Assembly (NCBI RefSeq): GCF_024807145.1
Contig: NZ_JANUCA010000003.1
Location: 1 to 64,000, forward strand
From: Microbacterium sp. AK031
Lineage (GTDB): Bacteria; Actinomycetota; Actinomycetes; Actinomycetales; Microbacteriaceae
Direction: 5' to 3'
DNA length: 64,000 bases
Made by a program: the position numbers and the translations under genes. The notes under the pieces are model-generated. The model was not told the origin of the DNA and ran no database searches. It was given only the letters and a program-made list of their open reading frames with translations. Below, in pieces: positions 43,995 to 51,555 of the stretch (position 1 is the stretch's first letter; each line of letters opens with the position of its first letter).

Positions 43995-44777
43995 CTAGCC
44001 GAGCATCGAGACGCCGCCATCGACATACACGGCTGTTCCCGTGATGAACGATGCGCGTGCGGATAGCAGGAACTCCGTGGCGGCGGCCTGCTCGTCGGCG
44101 GTGGCGAGCCGTCCGAGCGGGATGCCGGGACGGAACTGCTCGAGGGATCCTTCGACCTTCTCCTTGAGGAGGTTGGGGCCGTCGGTGCGGACGGCCTGCT
44201 CGATCATGGGCGTCGCCGTCACGCCGGGGCACAGGGCGTTGACCCTGACCCGCTGGGGGGAGAGCTCGAGGGCCACCTGCTTGGTGAGGCTGAGCACCGC
44301 GGCCTTGCTGGTGCAGTACGCCGACTGGTTCATCCGGGCCGCCGTGGCGGTGACCGATGCGACCGTGACGATCGACCCGACGCTCTCGATGAGAGCCGGG
44401 GCCGCGGCCCGGATCGCGATGAACGTGCCGGTGACGTTCACCTCCTGGATCTTCTTCCAGTAGTCGAGGTCGAGGTCGAGGAAGCTCTGCGCGGTCTGGC
44501 GGATGCCGGCGGCGGTGACCAGGCCGTTGAGCGCTCCGAAACGCTGGATGACGGCGGCAACCGCTTCCGCCATCGAGGACTCGTCGGTCGTGTCGGCCGC
44601 GACGCCAATGACGTCCAGCCCCTCTCCGACGAGCTCCGCGGCTGCCTTCTCGACGGCACCGCCGTCCAGATCGCAGAGCGCCACCCGTGCGCCCGAGCCG
44701 GCGAAGCGGCGCGCCATCGAGACGCCCATGCCACCGGATCCTCCGGTGATGAGGATCGATTCTCCGTTGAATTCCAT
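43995..44777 (-). CDS. Short-chain dehydrogenase/reductase
   Basis: A 260-residue NAD(P)-dependent oxidoreductase. The cofactor motif TGGSGGMG is at about 10-17, NAG-like and Ser regions follow, and the catalytic YCTSK is in MNQSAYCTSKAAV. AAAGGGG precedes the ATG at 44777; a TTG two codons earlier is less likely. It follows the tartrate/D-malate dehydrogenase gene by 55 bases. It may oxidise a hydroxyacyl-CoA or the hydroxyl of the imported acid. Confidence 0.88.
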   Translation of the reverse strand: MEFNGESILITGGSGGMGVSMARRFAGSGARVALCDLDGGAVEKAAAELVGEGLDVIGVAADTTDESSMAEAVAAVIQRFGALNGLVTAAGIRQTAQSFLDLDLDYWKKIQEVNVTGTFIAIRAAAPALIESVGSIVTVASVTATAARMNQSAYCTSKAAVLSLTKQVALELSPQRVRVNALCPGVTATPMIEQAVRTDGPNLLKEKVEGSLEQFRPGIPLGRLATADEQAAATEFLLSARASFITGTAVYVDGGVSMLG

Positions 44778-44832
44778 AAGCAAACCCCTTTGTTGCTGTC
44801 AGTCGTGTAGCTGTGTCAGGCCGGGACAACGG

Positions 44833-45912
44833 TCATGTCGCATCCGCCTTCAGCCGATCGACGATGGCGGCGGCGACCTCGACGGTCGTCGCCGTGCCGC
44901 CCAGGTCGCGGGTCTTGATGCCGTCTGCGAGAACGCCCTCGATGGCCTTCATGAGCTGTGCCGCGGCATCCGCTTCGCCGAGGTGGTCGAGCATCATCGC
45001 CCCCGACCAGATCTGGCCGACCGGGTTCGCAATGCCCTGGCCCGCGATGTCGGGTGCCGAACCGTGCACCGGCTCGAACATCGAGGGGTGCAGACGCTCC
45101 GGGTTGATGTTGGCCGAGGGGGCGATGCCGATGCTGCCCGCCACGGCGGCGCCTAGGTCGGTGAGGATGTCGCCGAACAGGTTCGATGCGACCACCACGT
45201 CGAAGCGCTTCGGGTCGAGCACGAAGTGCGCCACGAGGGCGTCGATGTGGTACTGCTGCGTCGTCACCCCGGGGTGCGCTGCGCTGCGCTCCGCGAAGAT
45301 CTCGTCCCAGAACGGCATGGTGAAGACGATCCCGTTGCTCTTGGTCGCCGAGGTCACGTCCCCCCGACGGCGGGAGGCCAGCTCGAAGGCGTAGTTCATC
45401 ACGCGCTCCACGCCGCGACGGGTGAAGACCGACTCTTGGATGACCATCTCGTGCGGGGTCCCGGCGTAGAGCCGGCCGCCGATGCGGGAGTATTCCCCTT
45501 CGACGTTCTCCCGGATCACGGCCATGTCGAGGTCGGCGGGCACGACGCCAGCGAGGGGGGTCGGGACTCCGGCGAGAAGCCGTGCTGGCCGCAGGTTGAC
45601 GTACTGGTCGAACTCCCGGCGGATCGGGATGAGCATGCCCCACAGGGACTCGTGGTCCGGGACCCCGGGGGCGCCGACGGCCCCGAGGAAGATGGCGTCG
45701 TCGCCGGCGATCTGCTCCAGGGCGTCGTCCGGCATCATACGTCCGGTGCGCAGGAAGTACTCGCATCCCCACTCCTGCGTCTTCCAGTCGAAGCGGATGC
45801 CGTTGATCTCGCCGAGCACGTCCAGAACGCTGATCGCCGCGGGGACAACCTCGTTCCCGATCCCGTCGCCGGGAAGGGTCGCGATACGGAAGTGGCGCGG
45901 TGCGATGGTCAT
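44833..45912 (-). CDS. Tartrate/D-malate-type decarboxylating dehydrogenase
   Basis: A 359-residue member of the isocitrate/isopropylmalate dehydrogenase superfamily, TTUC/DmlA branch, which oxidises and often decarboxylates D-malate or tartrate with NAD. Characteristic segments are RENVEGEYSRIGGR, the SATKSNGI lysine region, the metal-binding Asp cluster in ASNLFGDILTDLGAA, and HPSMFEPVHGSAPDIAG. GAGGAAACCCG precedes the ATG, which overlaps the MaoC stop. It fits with the nearby D-tartrate-dehydratase-like gene, suggesting C4 hydroxydicarboxylates as substrates. Confidence 0.9.
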   Translation of the reverse strand: MTIAPRHFRIATLPGDGIGNEVVPAAISVLDVLGEINGIRFDWKTQEWGCEYFLRTGRMMPDDALEQIAGDDAIFLGAVGAPGVPDHESLWGMLIPIRREFDQYVNLRPARLLAGVPTPLAGVVPADLDMAVIRENVEGEYSRIGGRLYAGTPHEMVIQESVFTRRGVERVMNYAFELASRRRGDVTSATKSNGIVFTMPFWDEIFAERSAAHPGVTTQQYHIDALVAHFVLDPKRFDVVVASNLFGDILTDLGAAVAGSIGIAPSANINPERLHPSMFEPVHGSAPDIAGQGIANPVGQIWSGAMMLDHLGEADAAAQLMKAIEGVLADGIKTRDLGGTATTVEVAAAIVDRLKADAT

Positions 45913-46340
45913 CGGGTTTCCTCATTCGCGAGTTGGAGCAGGCCGGTTGCTGTTGTGGTGCGGACCCCGTCGACGTTCTCCGTCCACAGCTCGAGGTTCA
46001 CGCGTCGGTTCTCGGTATCGATATCGACGATGCGTCCGCGGCAGGTGATGGGTGCGCCGACGAGGTCGACGCCGCCGTAGCGGGCGGAGTAGTCGATCAG
46101 CCAGCTGCCGCGGCCGCCCCAGCGGCAGGCGAGATCCGACAGGATCGCGGCCTTCAGGAGCCCGTGCACGATGACGTTCGAGAAGCCGCGCTCCTCGGCG
46201 TAGTCGCGGTCGTAGTGGATGCCGGAATAGTCGTTGGCGGCGCCGGCGTACTGCACGAGCTGCTTGTTCGTGGTGAAGCGGACCTGGGCGGGAAGCTCCG
46301 TCCCGATCTCGATACTCCGGCCGTCCGTGGTGGCGATCAT
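45909..46340 (-). CDS. MaoC-like hot-dog dehydratase/hydratase
   Basis: A 143-residue single hot-dog protein. The hydratase-2 active-site region is YAGAANDYSGIHYDRDYAEERGFSNVIVHGLL, with Asp and His in the expected spacing. It overlaps the two-domain hot-dog gene upstream and the dehydrogenase gene downstream, each by four bases. It likely supplies the catalytic half of a heteromeric acyl-CoA hydratase with its neighbours. Confidence 0.85.
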   Translation of the reverse strand: MIATTDGRSIEIGTELPAQVRFTTNKQLVQYAGAANDYSGIHYDRDYAEERGFSNVIVHGLLKAAILSDLACRWGGRGSWLIDYSARYGGVDLVGAPITCRGRIVDIDTENRRVNLELWTENVDGVRTTTATGLLQLANEETR

Positions 46341-47242
46341 GCCCGTGCCTCCGCTCGGGGGGTGACGGTTCGCGAGGTGAGGTCGAAGGACAGCACGTGC
46401 CCGCACCTCGTCGTGGCGATGCGCTCGCCCGCGGCATCCGTCAGCTCGTTCTCCCGCACGCGGAAGAGCAGGCTGCCGCGTGAGCCCTTCTTCTCGTAGA
46501 CCTCGGTGTAGCGGGTGGTCACGGTGACCACGTCGCCGGCGCGGATCGGTCGGACGGCGGAGACCTCGTTGAAGGCGTTGCCGCCGCCGGTCTTGCGGAA
46601 CGGCAGGTGCTGCACGAAGTCGTCGAGGTCGAGGTCGCGCCGCTCGACGGGGTCCAGTGCGGCGTAGAAGGTCGCGGGCGCCTCGTCGATGTCGTCCCTG
46701 TCGACGGGCTCTCCCGTGACGGCCTCGATGAAGCGGGCGATGTCGCCGGAGGTGACCTCGTAGACGAAGACGCCGGCGACCTCGCCGAGCCGCACGCTCT
46801 GCTTTACGCGTTCCAGCGGGAGTCCGTCCAGCTCTTCCTCGACGACCGCGGCGCATGTCGCACGGACGGAGAGCGAGCCGTCGGCGCGCTTCACCCACAG
46901 CTCGCAGTCCACCTGGGTGGCGCCGTCCGTGGTCACGCCCACGCCGGTGATGCTTCCGCCGAACACCATCGGCTCGCCCAGGAGGTCGGGGGCGAGGTAG
47001 TCGGCCGAGAAGGAGCGCAGCACGGCCTTACCGAGCCACCGCTGGACGAGTCCGCGCAGCACGGCGGCCTTCCAAGGGCCGTGCACCACCGGGCCCTCGA
47101 AGCCGCGGTCGGCCGCGGCCTGCGGGTCGAAATGGAAGGGCGTTAAATCGCCGCTCGCCGCGGCCCAGCGTACGCTGTCCTCGATCGACATGGCGAGGGG
47201 GCCGTACGAGCCGATGTCGTCGCCGACTCTCAGTGCGTTCAT
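46337..47242 (-). CDS. Two-domain hot-dog protein: MaoC domain then FAS1-like dehydratase domain
   Basis: A 301-residue protein. Residues 1 to about 135 are a MaoC-type domain with active-site region AAASGDLTPFHFDPQAAADRGFEGPVVHG. Residues from about 150 resemble the MaoC_dehydrat_N / FAS1-dehydratase domain (VFVYEVTSGDIARFIEAVTGE). The common order in mesaconyl-CoA hydratase-like proteins is the reverse. The ATG at 47242 overlaps the stop of the third hot-dog gene. Probably part of an acyl-CoA hydratase complex. Confidence 0.8.
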   Translation of the reverse strand: MNALRVGDDIGSYGPLAMSIEDSVRWAAASGDLTPFHFDPQAAADRGFEGPVVHGPWKAAVLRGLVQRWLGKAVLRSFSADYLAPDLLGEPMVFGGSITGVGVTTDGATQVDCELWVKRADGSLSVRATCAAVVEEELDGLPLERVKQSVRLGEVAGVFVYEVTSGDIARFIEAVTGEPVDRDDIDEAPATFYAALDPVERRDLDLDDFVQHLPFRKTGGGNAFNEVSAVRPIRAGDVVTVTTRYTEVYEKKGSRGSLLFRVRENELTDAAGERIATTRCGHVLSFDLTSRTVTPRAEARA

Positions 47243-47703
47243 GCGTGGGCCTCTTCGATGTCGAGGCTGAATCCTCGGGCGACGCCGACGCGCACGCCCC
47301 GCTCGTCTCGGAAATCGGTCTCGTATACCGTGCGGATCATGCGGCGGCCCGCCGAGCTCGCGCGCTCCACGATGTCGGCGATGCGGGACACCGCGATGAG
47401 CGAACGCGGCCCCAGCTCGGCGAACTGTTCCCATTCGCTGCCACCGTCGACGACGCGGTCGAGGAGGGTGACGCGGGGCAACCCGGACTCCAGTGCGAAC
47501 ACGAGGGGGTCGGGGCAGAAGTCGGCGATGGTGGTCGTCTCGTCGGTGAACCCCTCTCCGAGCGCAACGCGCAATGCGTCACGCCGTTCCGAGGTCAGGG
47601 TGAGCGTCTGGATGCGGCCGATGCGGCCCAGGTGGACTGTCAGTTCCGACGCGACGGTCCGGTTCCAGGTCCGTTCCGGGCGTGCGTTGAGCAGAGAGGC
47701 CAT
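47239..47703 (-). CDS. Hot-dog protein resembling MaoC dehydratase N-terminal domain
   Basis: A 154-residue protein with the look of a lone MaoC_dehydrat_N/FAS1-like hot-dog (FCPDPLVFALESGLPRVTLLDRVVDGGSEWEQFAELGPRSLIAVSRI). It has no obvious Asp/His catalytic motif. GAGGAGC precedes the ATG at 47703 and it is the first gene of the long operon. A structural partner of the two downstream MaoC proteins is the best guess. Confidence 0.7.
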   Translation of the reverse strand: MASLLNARPERTWNRTVASELTVHLGRIGRIQTLTLTSERRDALRVALGEGFTDETTTIADFCPDPLVFALESGLPRVTLLDRVVDGGSEWEQFAELGPRSLIAVSRIADIVERASSAGRRMIRTVYETDFRDERGVRVGVARGFSLDIEEAHA

Positions 47704-47746
47704 CAGATGCTCCTCGCTGCCTTCCGCATGTTTGACAGGAGTGAAG

Positions 47747-47760
47747 TGAAAACGATTTCT
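47747..47760. promoter_or_regulatory. LacI-type half-palindromic site near the long-operon promoter
   Basis: TGAAAACGATTTCT has the AAACG centre of LacI-family operators and lies 44 bases upstream of the first hot-dog gene. It resembles but is not identical to the 19-bp sites at 47912 and 51536. Confidence 0.5.
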
Positions 47761-47911
47761 AACAGGCCAGAAAAATCACTGCGTGGTTGGAGTGCCGTCG
47801 TGCGGGCCGCGTTGACCGGTGGCTCTCCAGTGCGGCGTGCAGGTGCCGCGGAGGCGATCCGCGAGGCGGGGACGCGTCGGGCGACGTAAAGGTTCACAGG
47901 CATCATTGCTA

Positions 47912-47930
47912 CTTTCGGTACCGTTTTCAG
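47912..47930. promoter_or_regulatory. 19-bp LacI-type operator, identical to the one at 51536
   Basis: Read on the minus strand it is CTGAAAACGGTACCGAAAG, matching 51536-51554 in all 19 positions. It lies in the 295-base gap between the long minus-strand operon and the end of the LacI gene. The rest of the gap shows no credible gene. Confidence 0.75.
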
Positions 47931-47998
47931 AGCCGAGATTCAGCGAAGTGATCCCACGCTATGGGAAATGATCGGAGTGCGCAACATCTTTTCGCGAG

Positions 47999-49015
47999 TC
48001 ATCCGCGATACGTCCAGTCCGTCGACTCTCGAATGACCAGTCTGGTGGGGAGCACGATGGTGTGTGCGCGCGACGATCCCGTGGCCAGTTTGCTCAGGAT
48101 CATGGCAGCCGCCCGCTTGCCCAGGTCGACGACATTGCGCTCCACGGCAGTGATCGCGGGAGTATGCAGGGTGGCCAGCGCGCTCTGCTCGCTGGCTGCG
48201 ACGGCGATCTGCTCGCCGATGCGGATGTTCCTCCGCCGGAGTTCCTGGAGTGCTCCCGCGAGCGCCGACATGTTGCCGTTCCCGACGATCACGGCGGTCG
48301 GAGGGACAGGAAGCTCGAGGACCGAGGACAGCGCGCTCGCCGCATAGCCCTCAGAACCGCGGCCGACGATCTGCAGCTCTGGTCGCACGGGAATGCCGCG
48401 CTCGTGGAGGACGCTTGTTAGTGCCTTCACCCTTTCGCGGCTCGGATAGGCATGGGGCTGCCCGGTGAACAGGGCGATATGACGATGTCCGTGGTCGATG
48501 AGGTGCGAGACCAGTGCGCTGGTAGCGTACTCGTGGTCGCTGACCACCGCGCTCAGATGATCCAGGCCCATCTGGCGGTCCAGCAGTACCACCGGAATCG
48601 TCAATCCCTTGACCGCGGCGACGAGATCGTCGTGTTGATCATCGGCGAAGGATGCGATCAGACCGTCGACTCTCCGTTGGTGCAAGAGACGGAGGTTGGA
48701 CATATCGTTGTCGCGCTCGCCGCGCGAGTGCGCGAGGATGACCCCGTACCCTGCTGCGCGGAGATCCTCCTCGATCACGTCGACCCATTTTGCGACGACA
48801 GGGTTGAGGATGTCGTTGATCATCACGCCGATGGTCCTGGTGTATCCGCGGCGAAGACCGGCGGCGACCAGGTCGGGCTGGTAGCCGACCTCTTCGACAG
48901 CGGCCATGACGCGCTCACGGAGATCGTCGCTGACGTTGGGGTAGTCGCCGAGCACCCGGGTCACCGAGGCGGGTGCAACCCCCGCGCGTTTAGCCACGTC
49001 ACGGATCGTCGCCAC
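47999..49015 (-). CDS. LacI family regulator, probable controller of the organic-acid genes
   Basis: A 338-residue LacI protein with HTH TIRDVAKRAGVAPASVTRVLGDYPNVS at residues 3-29 and a ligand domain with ARHS-like sugar/acid-binding-protein fold (IGVMINDILNPVVAKWVDVIEEDL). It begins at a GTG preceded by AAGGAG. It is the third gene after dapA-like and transporter genes. Identical 19-bp operators in front of the long operon and the FAD oxidoreductase, plus a related site before its own start, suggest it controls all of them. Confidence 0.9.
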   Translation of the reverse strand: MATIRDVAKRAGVAPASVTRVLGDYPNVSDDLRERVMAAVEEVGYQPDLVAAGLRRGYTRTIGVMINDILNPVVAKWVDVIEEDLRAAGYGVILAHSRGERDNDMSNLRLLHQRRVDGLIASFADDQHDDLVAAVKGLTIPVVLLDRQMGLDHLSAVVSDHEYATSALVSHLIDHGHRHIALFTGQPHAYPSRERVKALTSVLHERGIPVRPELQIVGRGSEGYAASALSSVLELPVPPTAVIVGNGNMSALAGALQELRRRNIRIGEQIAVAASEQSALATLHTPAITAVERNVVDLGKRAAAMILSKLATGSSRAHTIVLPTRLVIRESTDWTYRG

Positions 49016-49062
49016 GGCGTCAACTCCTTCATTGGTTCCCGCTCTGGCGCGGAAATACGTGT

Positions 49063-49076
49063 TGGGAAACGATACC
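49063..49076. promoter_or_regulatory. LacI-type site upstream of the lacI gene
   Basis: TGGGAAACGATACC shares the GAAACG core with the other sites in this region. It lies about 50 bases before the lacI start, inside the 67-base gap to the transporter gene, so autoregulation is plausible. Confidence 0.45.
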
Positions 49077-49082
49077 GCGTGC

Positions 49083-50342
49083 TCAGGCGAGAGTGTCGCA
49101 GAGCCACAGCACCGGCCAGGCGAGAGCGAGGACGACGATGAAGTACGGCAGATTCCTGCGCGCGATGGCGAAGTTGTTCGTTCCGAAGCGACCGTTGAGA
49201 TAGATGTTTAGGCCGGAGATCGGGCCCGCAGCCGCCGAGGCGCCCCAGGCGATCATGCCCGACATCGCGTAGAGGGTCGGGTCCGGATGCAGTGGGACGA
49301 TCACTGCGGCCACCGCAGCGATCGAGATTACCGGATGCACTCCTACCAGCGACAGCATCGCCATCACGAGGGTGGTGGCCCAGGCAACGGGGATGGTGTA
49401 TTGCGTCACAGGGAGCTCGAGCTGCACGGCATTGAAGAAGGAGCCCAGCCCGATCGCGAGAACGCCGGCCGAGGCGAACAGCGTGAGTTCTCCGGAGAGG
49501 CGGGGCAGTGCGCTTCGCACATGAGAGAAGAGCCGGCTTCCCGCGGTGCGGGGCTGGATGAAGAACAGGGTCACCACCGTTATCCCGAGCGAGCCGACCA
49601 GCACTAGCCGGGTGATCGGCGTCTCGGGGATGAGGGTGTGCAGCCCGAGCACGACTACGGCCAGCGCGAGCGGAATGCGTAGCGCCCTCCAGGTGAGGAC
49701 ATAGCCGTGGTAATTGCCGAGGCTCGGTCCGAATCTGCGTACGGTCGCCGTGATGCTGTAGGTCAGCGCGACCAGCGCGAGGCAAAGACCGCAGAGGATC
49801 AGCACGTTCGACTTCGCGCCAGGCGCGTATGCGATCGCCGCGGCGGTCGCTCCCCAGAACGGCGACCAGAACGCTCCGGCGGAGAAGGAACGGGACAGGA
49901 GCAGTTCGTTCAGACGCGACAGCCGCCCGTCCTTGCCCAGGCGTTCCCCGATGAGGTTGATGGCGCTGATGTTGATCACGGAGCCGAGAAGATGCACAGC
50001 CGCTGCGGTACGCCAAACCGCCTTCGCCCCGGACAAGCGCGGGGCCGGCGTCTCGGTTGAGGTGGTGATCAAGCGGACGAAGGACACTGCGGCGAGCATC
50101 GCGATGAGGTCTTGGTTCACGGTAAGGAAGTCGGCGAGATCAGGTCGGTCGCCGAGCAGCAGTCCCGCTATGAGCGCGGCGAGGCCGCACCCCACCAGGA
50201 CGAGGGAGATGATCAGCTGCACTCCGCGGACGATCAGCAGCCCGATGAGCGCGGACAGAAGTGTCAGCGCCCCTGCGACGAGAGTTGCTTCGGGAACGGC
50301 GATGGAGATCGCCACCGTGAGGATCAGCAGACTGAGGACCAC
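49083..50342 (-). CDS. Polytopic membrane transporter of unrecognised family
   Basis: A protein of about 419 residues with ten or more hydrophobic segments and few charged loops. The pattern, with a late SLVGVHPVISIAAVAAVIVPLHPDP loop and a WGASAAAGPISGLNIYLNGRFG segment, is reminiscent of ion-transporter-superfamily carriers for dicarboxylates, but I cannot name the family. The GTG start has no good ribosome site; GAGGAG lies further upstream, so the true start may differ. Between a DapA-like lyase and a LacI gene, it is probably the carrier for their substrate. Confidence 0.75.
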   Translation of the reverse strand: MVLSLLILTVAISIAVPEATLVAGALTLLSALIGLLIVRGVQLIISLVLVGCGLAALIAGLLLGDRPDLADFLTVNQDLIAMLAAVSFVRLITTSTETPAPRLSGAKAVWRTAAAVHLLGSVINISAINLIGERLGKDGRLSRLNELLLSRSFSAGAFWSPFWGATAAAIAYAPGAKSNVLILCGLCLALVALTYSITATVRRFGPSLGNYHGYVLTWRALRIPLALAVVVLGLHTLIPETPITRLVLVGSLGITVVTLFFIQPRTAGSRLFSHVRSALPRLSGELTLFASAGVLAIGLGSFFNAVQLELPVTQYTIPVAWATTLVMAMLSLVGVHPVISIAAVAAVIVPLHPDPTLYAMSGMIAWGASAAAGPISGLNIYLNGRFGTNNFAIARRNLPYFIVVLALAWPVLWLCDTLA

Positions 50343-50428
50343 CGACAGACCGGCGTTCAGGGTTTTCGTGTCGGACTCCTCTCACGCGGTGTCCGCGTCT
50401 GCATCGCCGCTTCCGAAGCGGAACCTGG

Positions 50429-51355
50429 TCAGTTTGTCAGGCTGACTCCGGCGTTCTTCAGAGTGGTCCGGATCTGCTCGGCAGCACCGTCTTCGAGTGG
50501 CATGAGAGGGGAGCGCACGGTCGCAGTGCGGATGATGCCGCGTGCTACGAGCCCCAGCTTCATCGCCGTCGTCGACTCGATATGGGACTTACGGTGGTAG
50601 ACGGCCCGTGTGATCGGGATCATCCGGTCGTAGGCCTCCTTCGCCGCGTCGTAGTCGTGCGCCTTCGCCTTCTCCAGCAGCTCGACCATGAGCTCGGGGA
50701 TGAGCGCCGCGTAACCCACCAGCGCACCGTCGGACTCCCACATCGTGTGCAGCAGGAACTCGTCCTGACAGGTGAGCATCTGGACATCGGGGAAGTTCTG
50801 TCGGATGATCGGCGTCTCCACGTCCCAGCGGATCATGTCCCGGACGCCGTCTTTGATCGCGAAGACGCCGTCGAGGGCGCAGAGTTCCAGGATGAGCTTG
50901 AGCGGGTAGGTCGCCAATGACACGTTGGGAAAGTTGAAGAGTGTGATCGGCAGGGACGCGGCGCTCCAGACAGCGCGGTACCTGTCCTGTGTTGCTCCGT
51001 CCTGGTAGCCGAACCGCAGCGAGGCAAGCGGGGGGAATACGAGCAGAGAGTCGGCGCCGGCCTCTGCGGCTCGTTCGGATTCGCGAGCGATGACGCGGGT
51101 CCCCTCGCCTCCGACTCCGGCGACGATGTGCAAGTCGGGAACTTCGGCCTTGACGGCGCGAATGATGTCGGTGCGCTCCTCCTCGCTGAGCGACGTGCCT
51201 TCACCCGCGTGGGCGTTCGTCACGATGCCGGTTACTCCTGGTATCGATTTCAACCATCGGCAGTATGAGATGAGGCTGTCGTAGTCGACCTCGCCCTGCT
51301 CGTCGAACGGTGTGATGATCGCGGGCGTGACTCCGCGCAGGTTGGGTACAGGCAT
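50429..51355 (-). CDS. DapA/NanA superfamily lyase with altered active site
   Basis: A 308-residue TIM-barrel aldolase/synthase of the dihydrodipicolinate synthase family. The Schiff-base Lys is present (GVFAIKDG). Two other typical elements have changed: the usual GTTGE loop reads NAHAGEG and the YNxP tyrosine is Phe (LFNFPNVS). It is therefore unlikely to make dihydrodipicolinate and more likely acts on a 2-oxoacid in catabolism. AGGGGCAAGG precedes the ATG. It diverges from the FAD oxidoreductase with operators in between. Confidence 0.85.
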   Translation of the reverse strand: MPVPNLRGVTPAIITPFDEQGEVDYDSLISYCRWLKSIPGVTGIVTNAHAGEGTSLSEEERTDIIRAVKAEVPDLHIVAGVGGEGTRVIARESERAAEAGADSLLVFPPLASLRFGYQDGATQDRYRAVWSAASLPITLFNFPNVSLATYPLKLILELCALDGVFAIKDGVRDMIRWDVETPIIRQNFPDVQMLTCQDEFLLHTMWESDGALVGYAALIPELMVELLEKAKAHDYDAAKEAYDRMIPITRAVYHRKSHIESTTAMKLGLVARGIIRTATVRSPLMPLEDGAAEQIRTTLKNAGVSLTN

Positions 51356-51427
51356 CCTTGCCCCTCTTCTGTGCTGGGTCAGAAGGCATTCTGACGCTCA
51401 CCATTGAACTCCTTCATCGACTGAACT

Positions 51428-51440
51428 GCAACCGATTTCC
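51428..51440. promoter_or_regulatory. Possible LacI-type site in the dapA-FAD oxidoreductase region
   Basis: GCAACCGATTTCC has the CGATTTC half found in the 47747 site. It lies about 70 bases before the DapA-like start and would serve the minus-strand promoter. Confidence 0.3.
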
Positions 51441-51535
51441 AAAATTCTCTACTCAAAAGCATTGGCCATGCCGGCTCGAAAACCCCGGAATCACGGGCGA
51501 AAATGCGATAGACGGGGATCGCCGTTTAAGCTACC

Positions 51536-51554
51536 CTGAAAACGGTACCGAAAG
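51536..51554. promoter_or_regulatory. 19-bp LacI-type operator before the FAD oxidoreductase gene
   Basis: CTGAAAACGGTACCGAAAG ends two bases before the candidate start codon and is identical to the site at 47912-47930. The GGTACC core is palindromic. Confidence 0.75.
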
Positions 51555-51555
51555 A

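Noticed and set aside
43060..44829. Open frame extending permease C to 589 residues
   Set aside because: The extension is antisense-like low-complexity sequence across the SDR gene; the ATG at 43986 has a ribosome site and begins the conserved permease.
47703..47906. 67-residue minus-strand frame in the gap before the long operon
   Set aside because: It overlaps both LacI-type operators and has no conserved features.
51358..51555. N-terminal extension of the FAD oxidoreductase
   Set aside because: It would translate through the 19-bp operator and yields a sequence without homology before the Rossmann motif.
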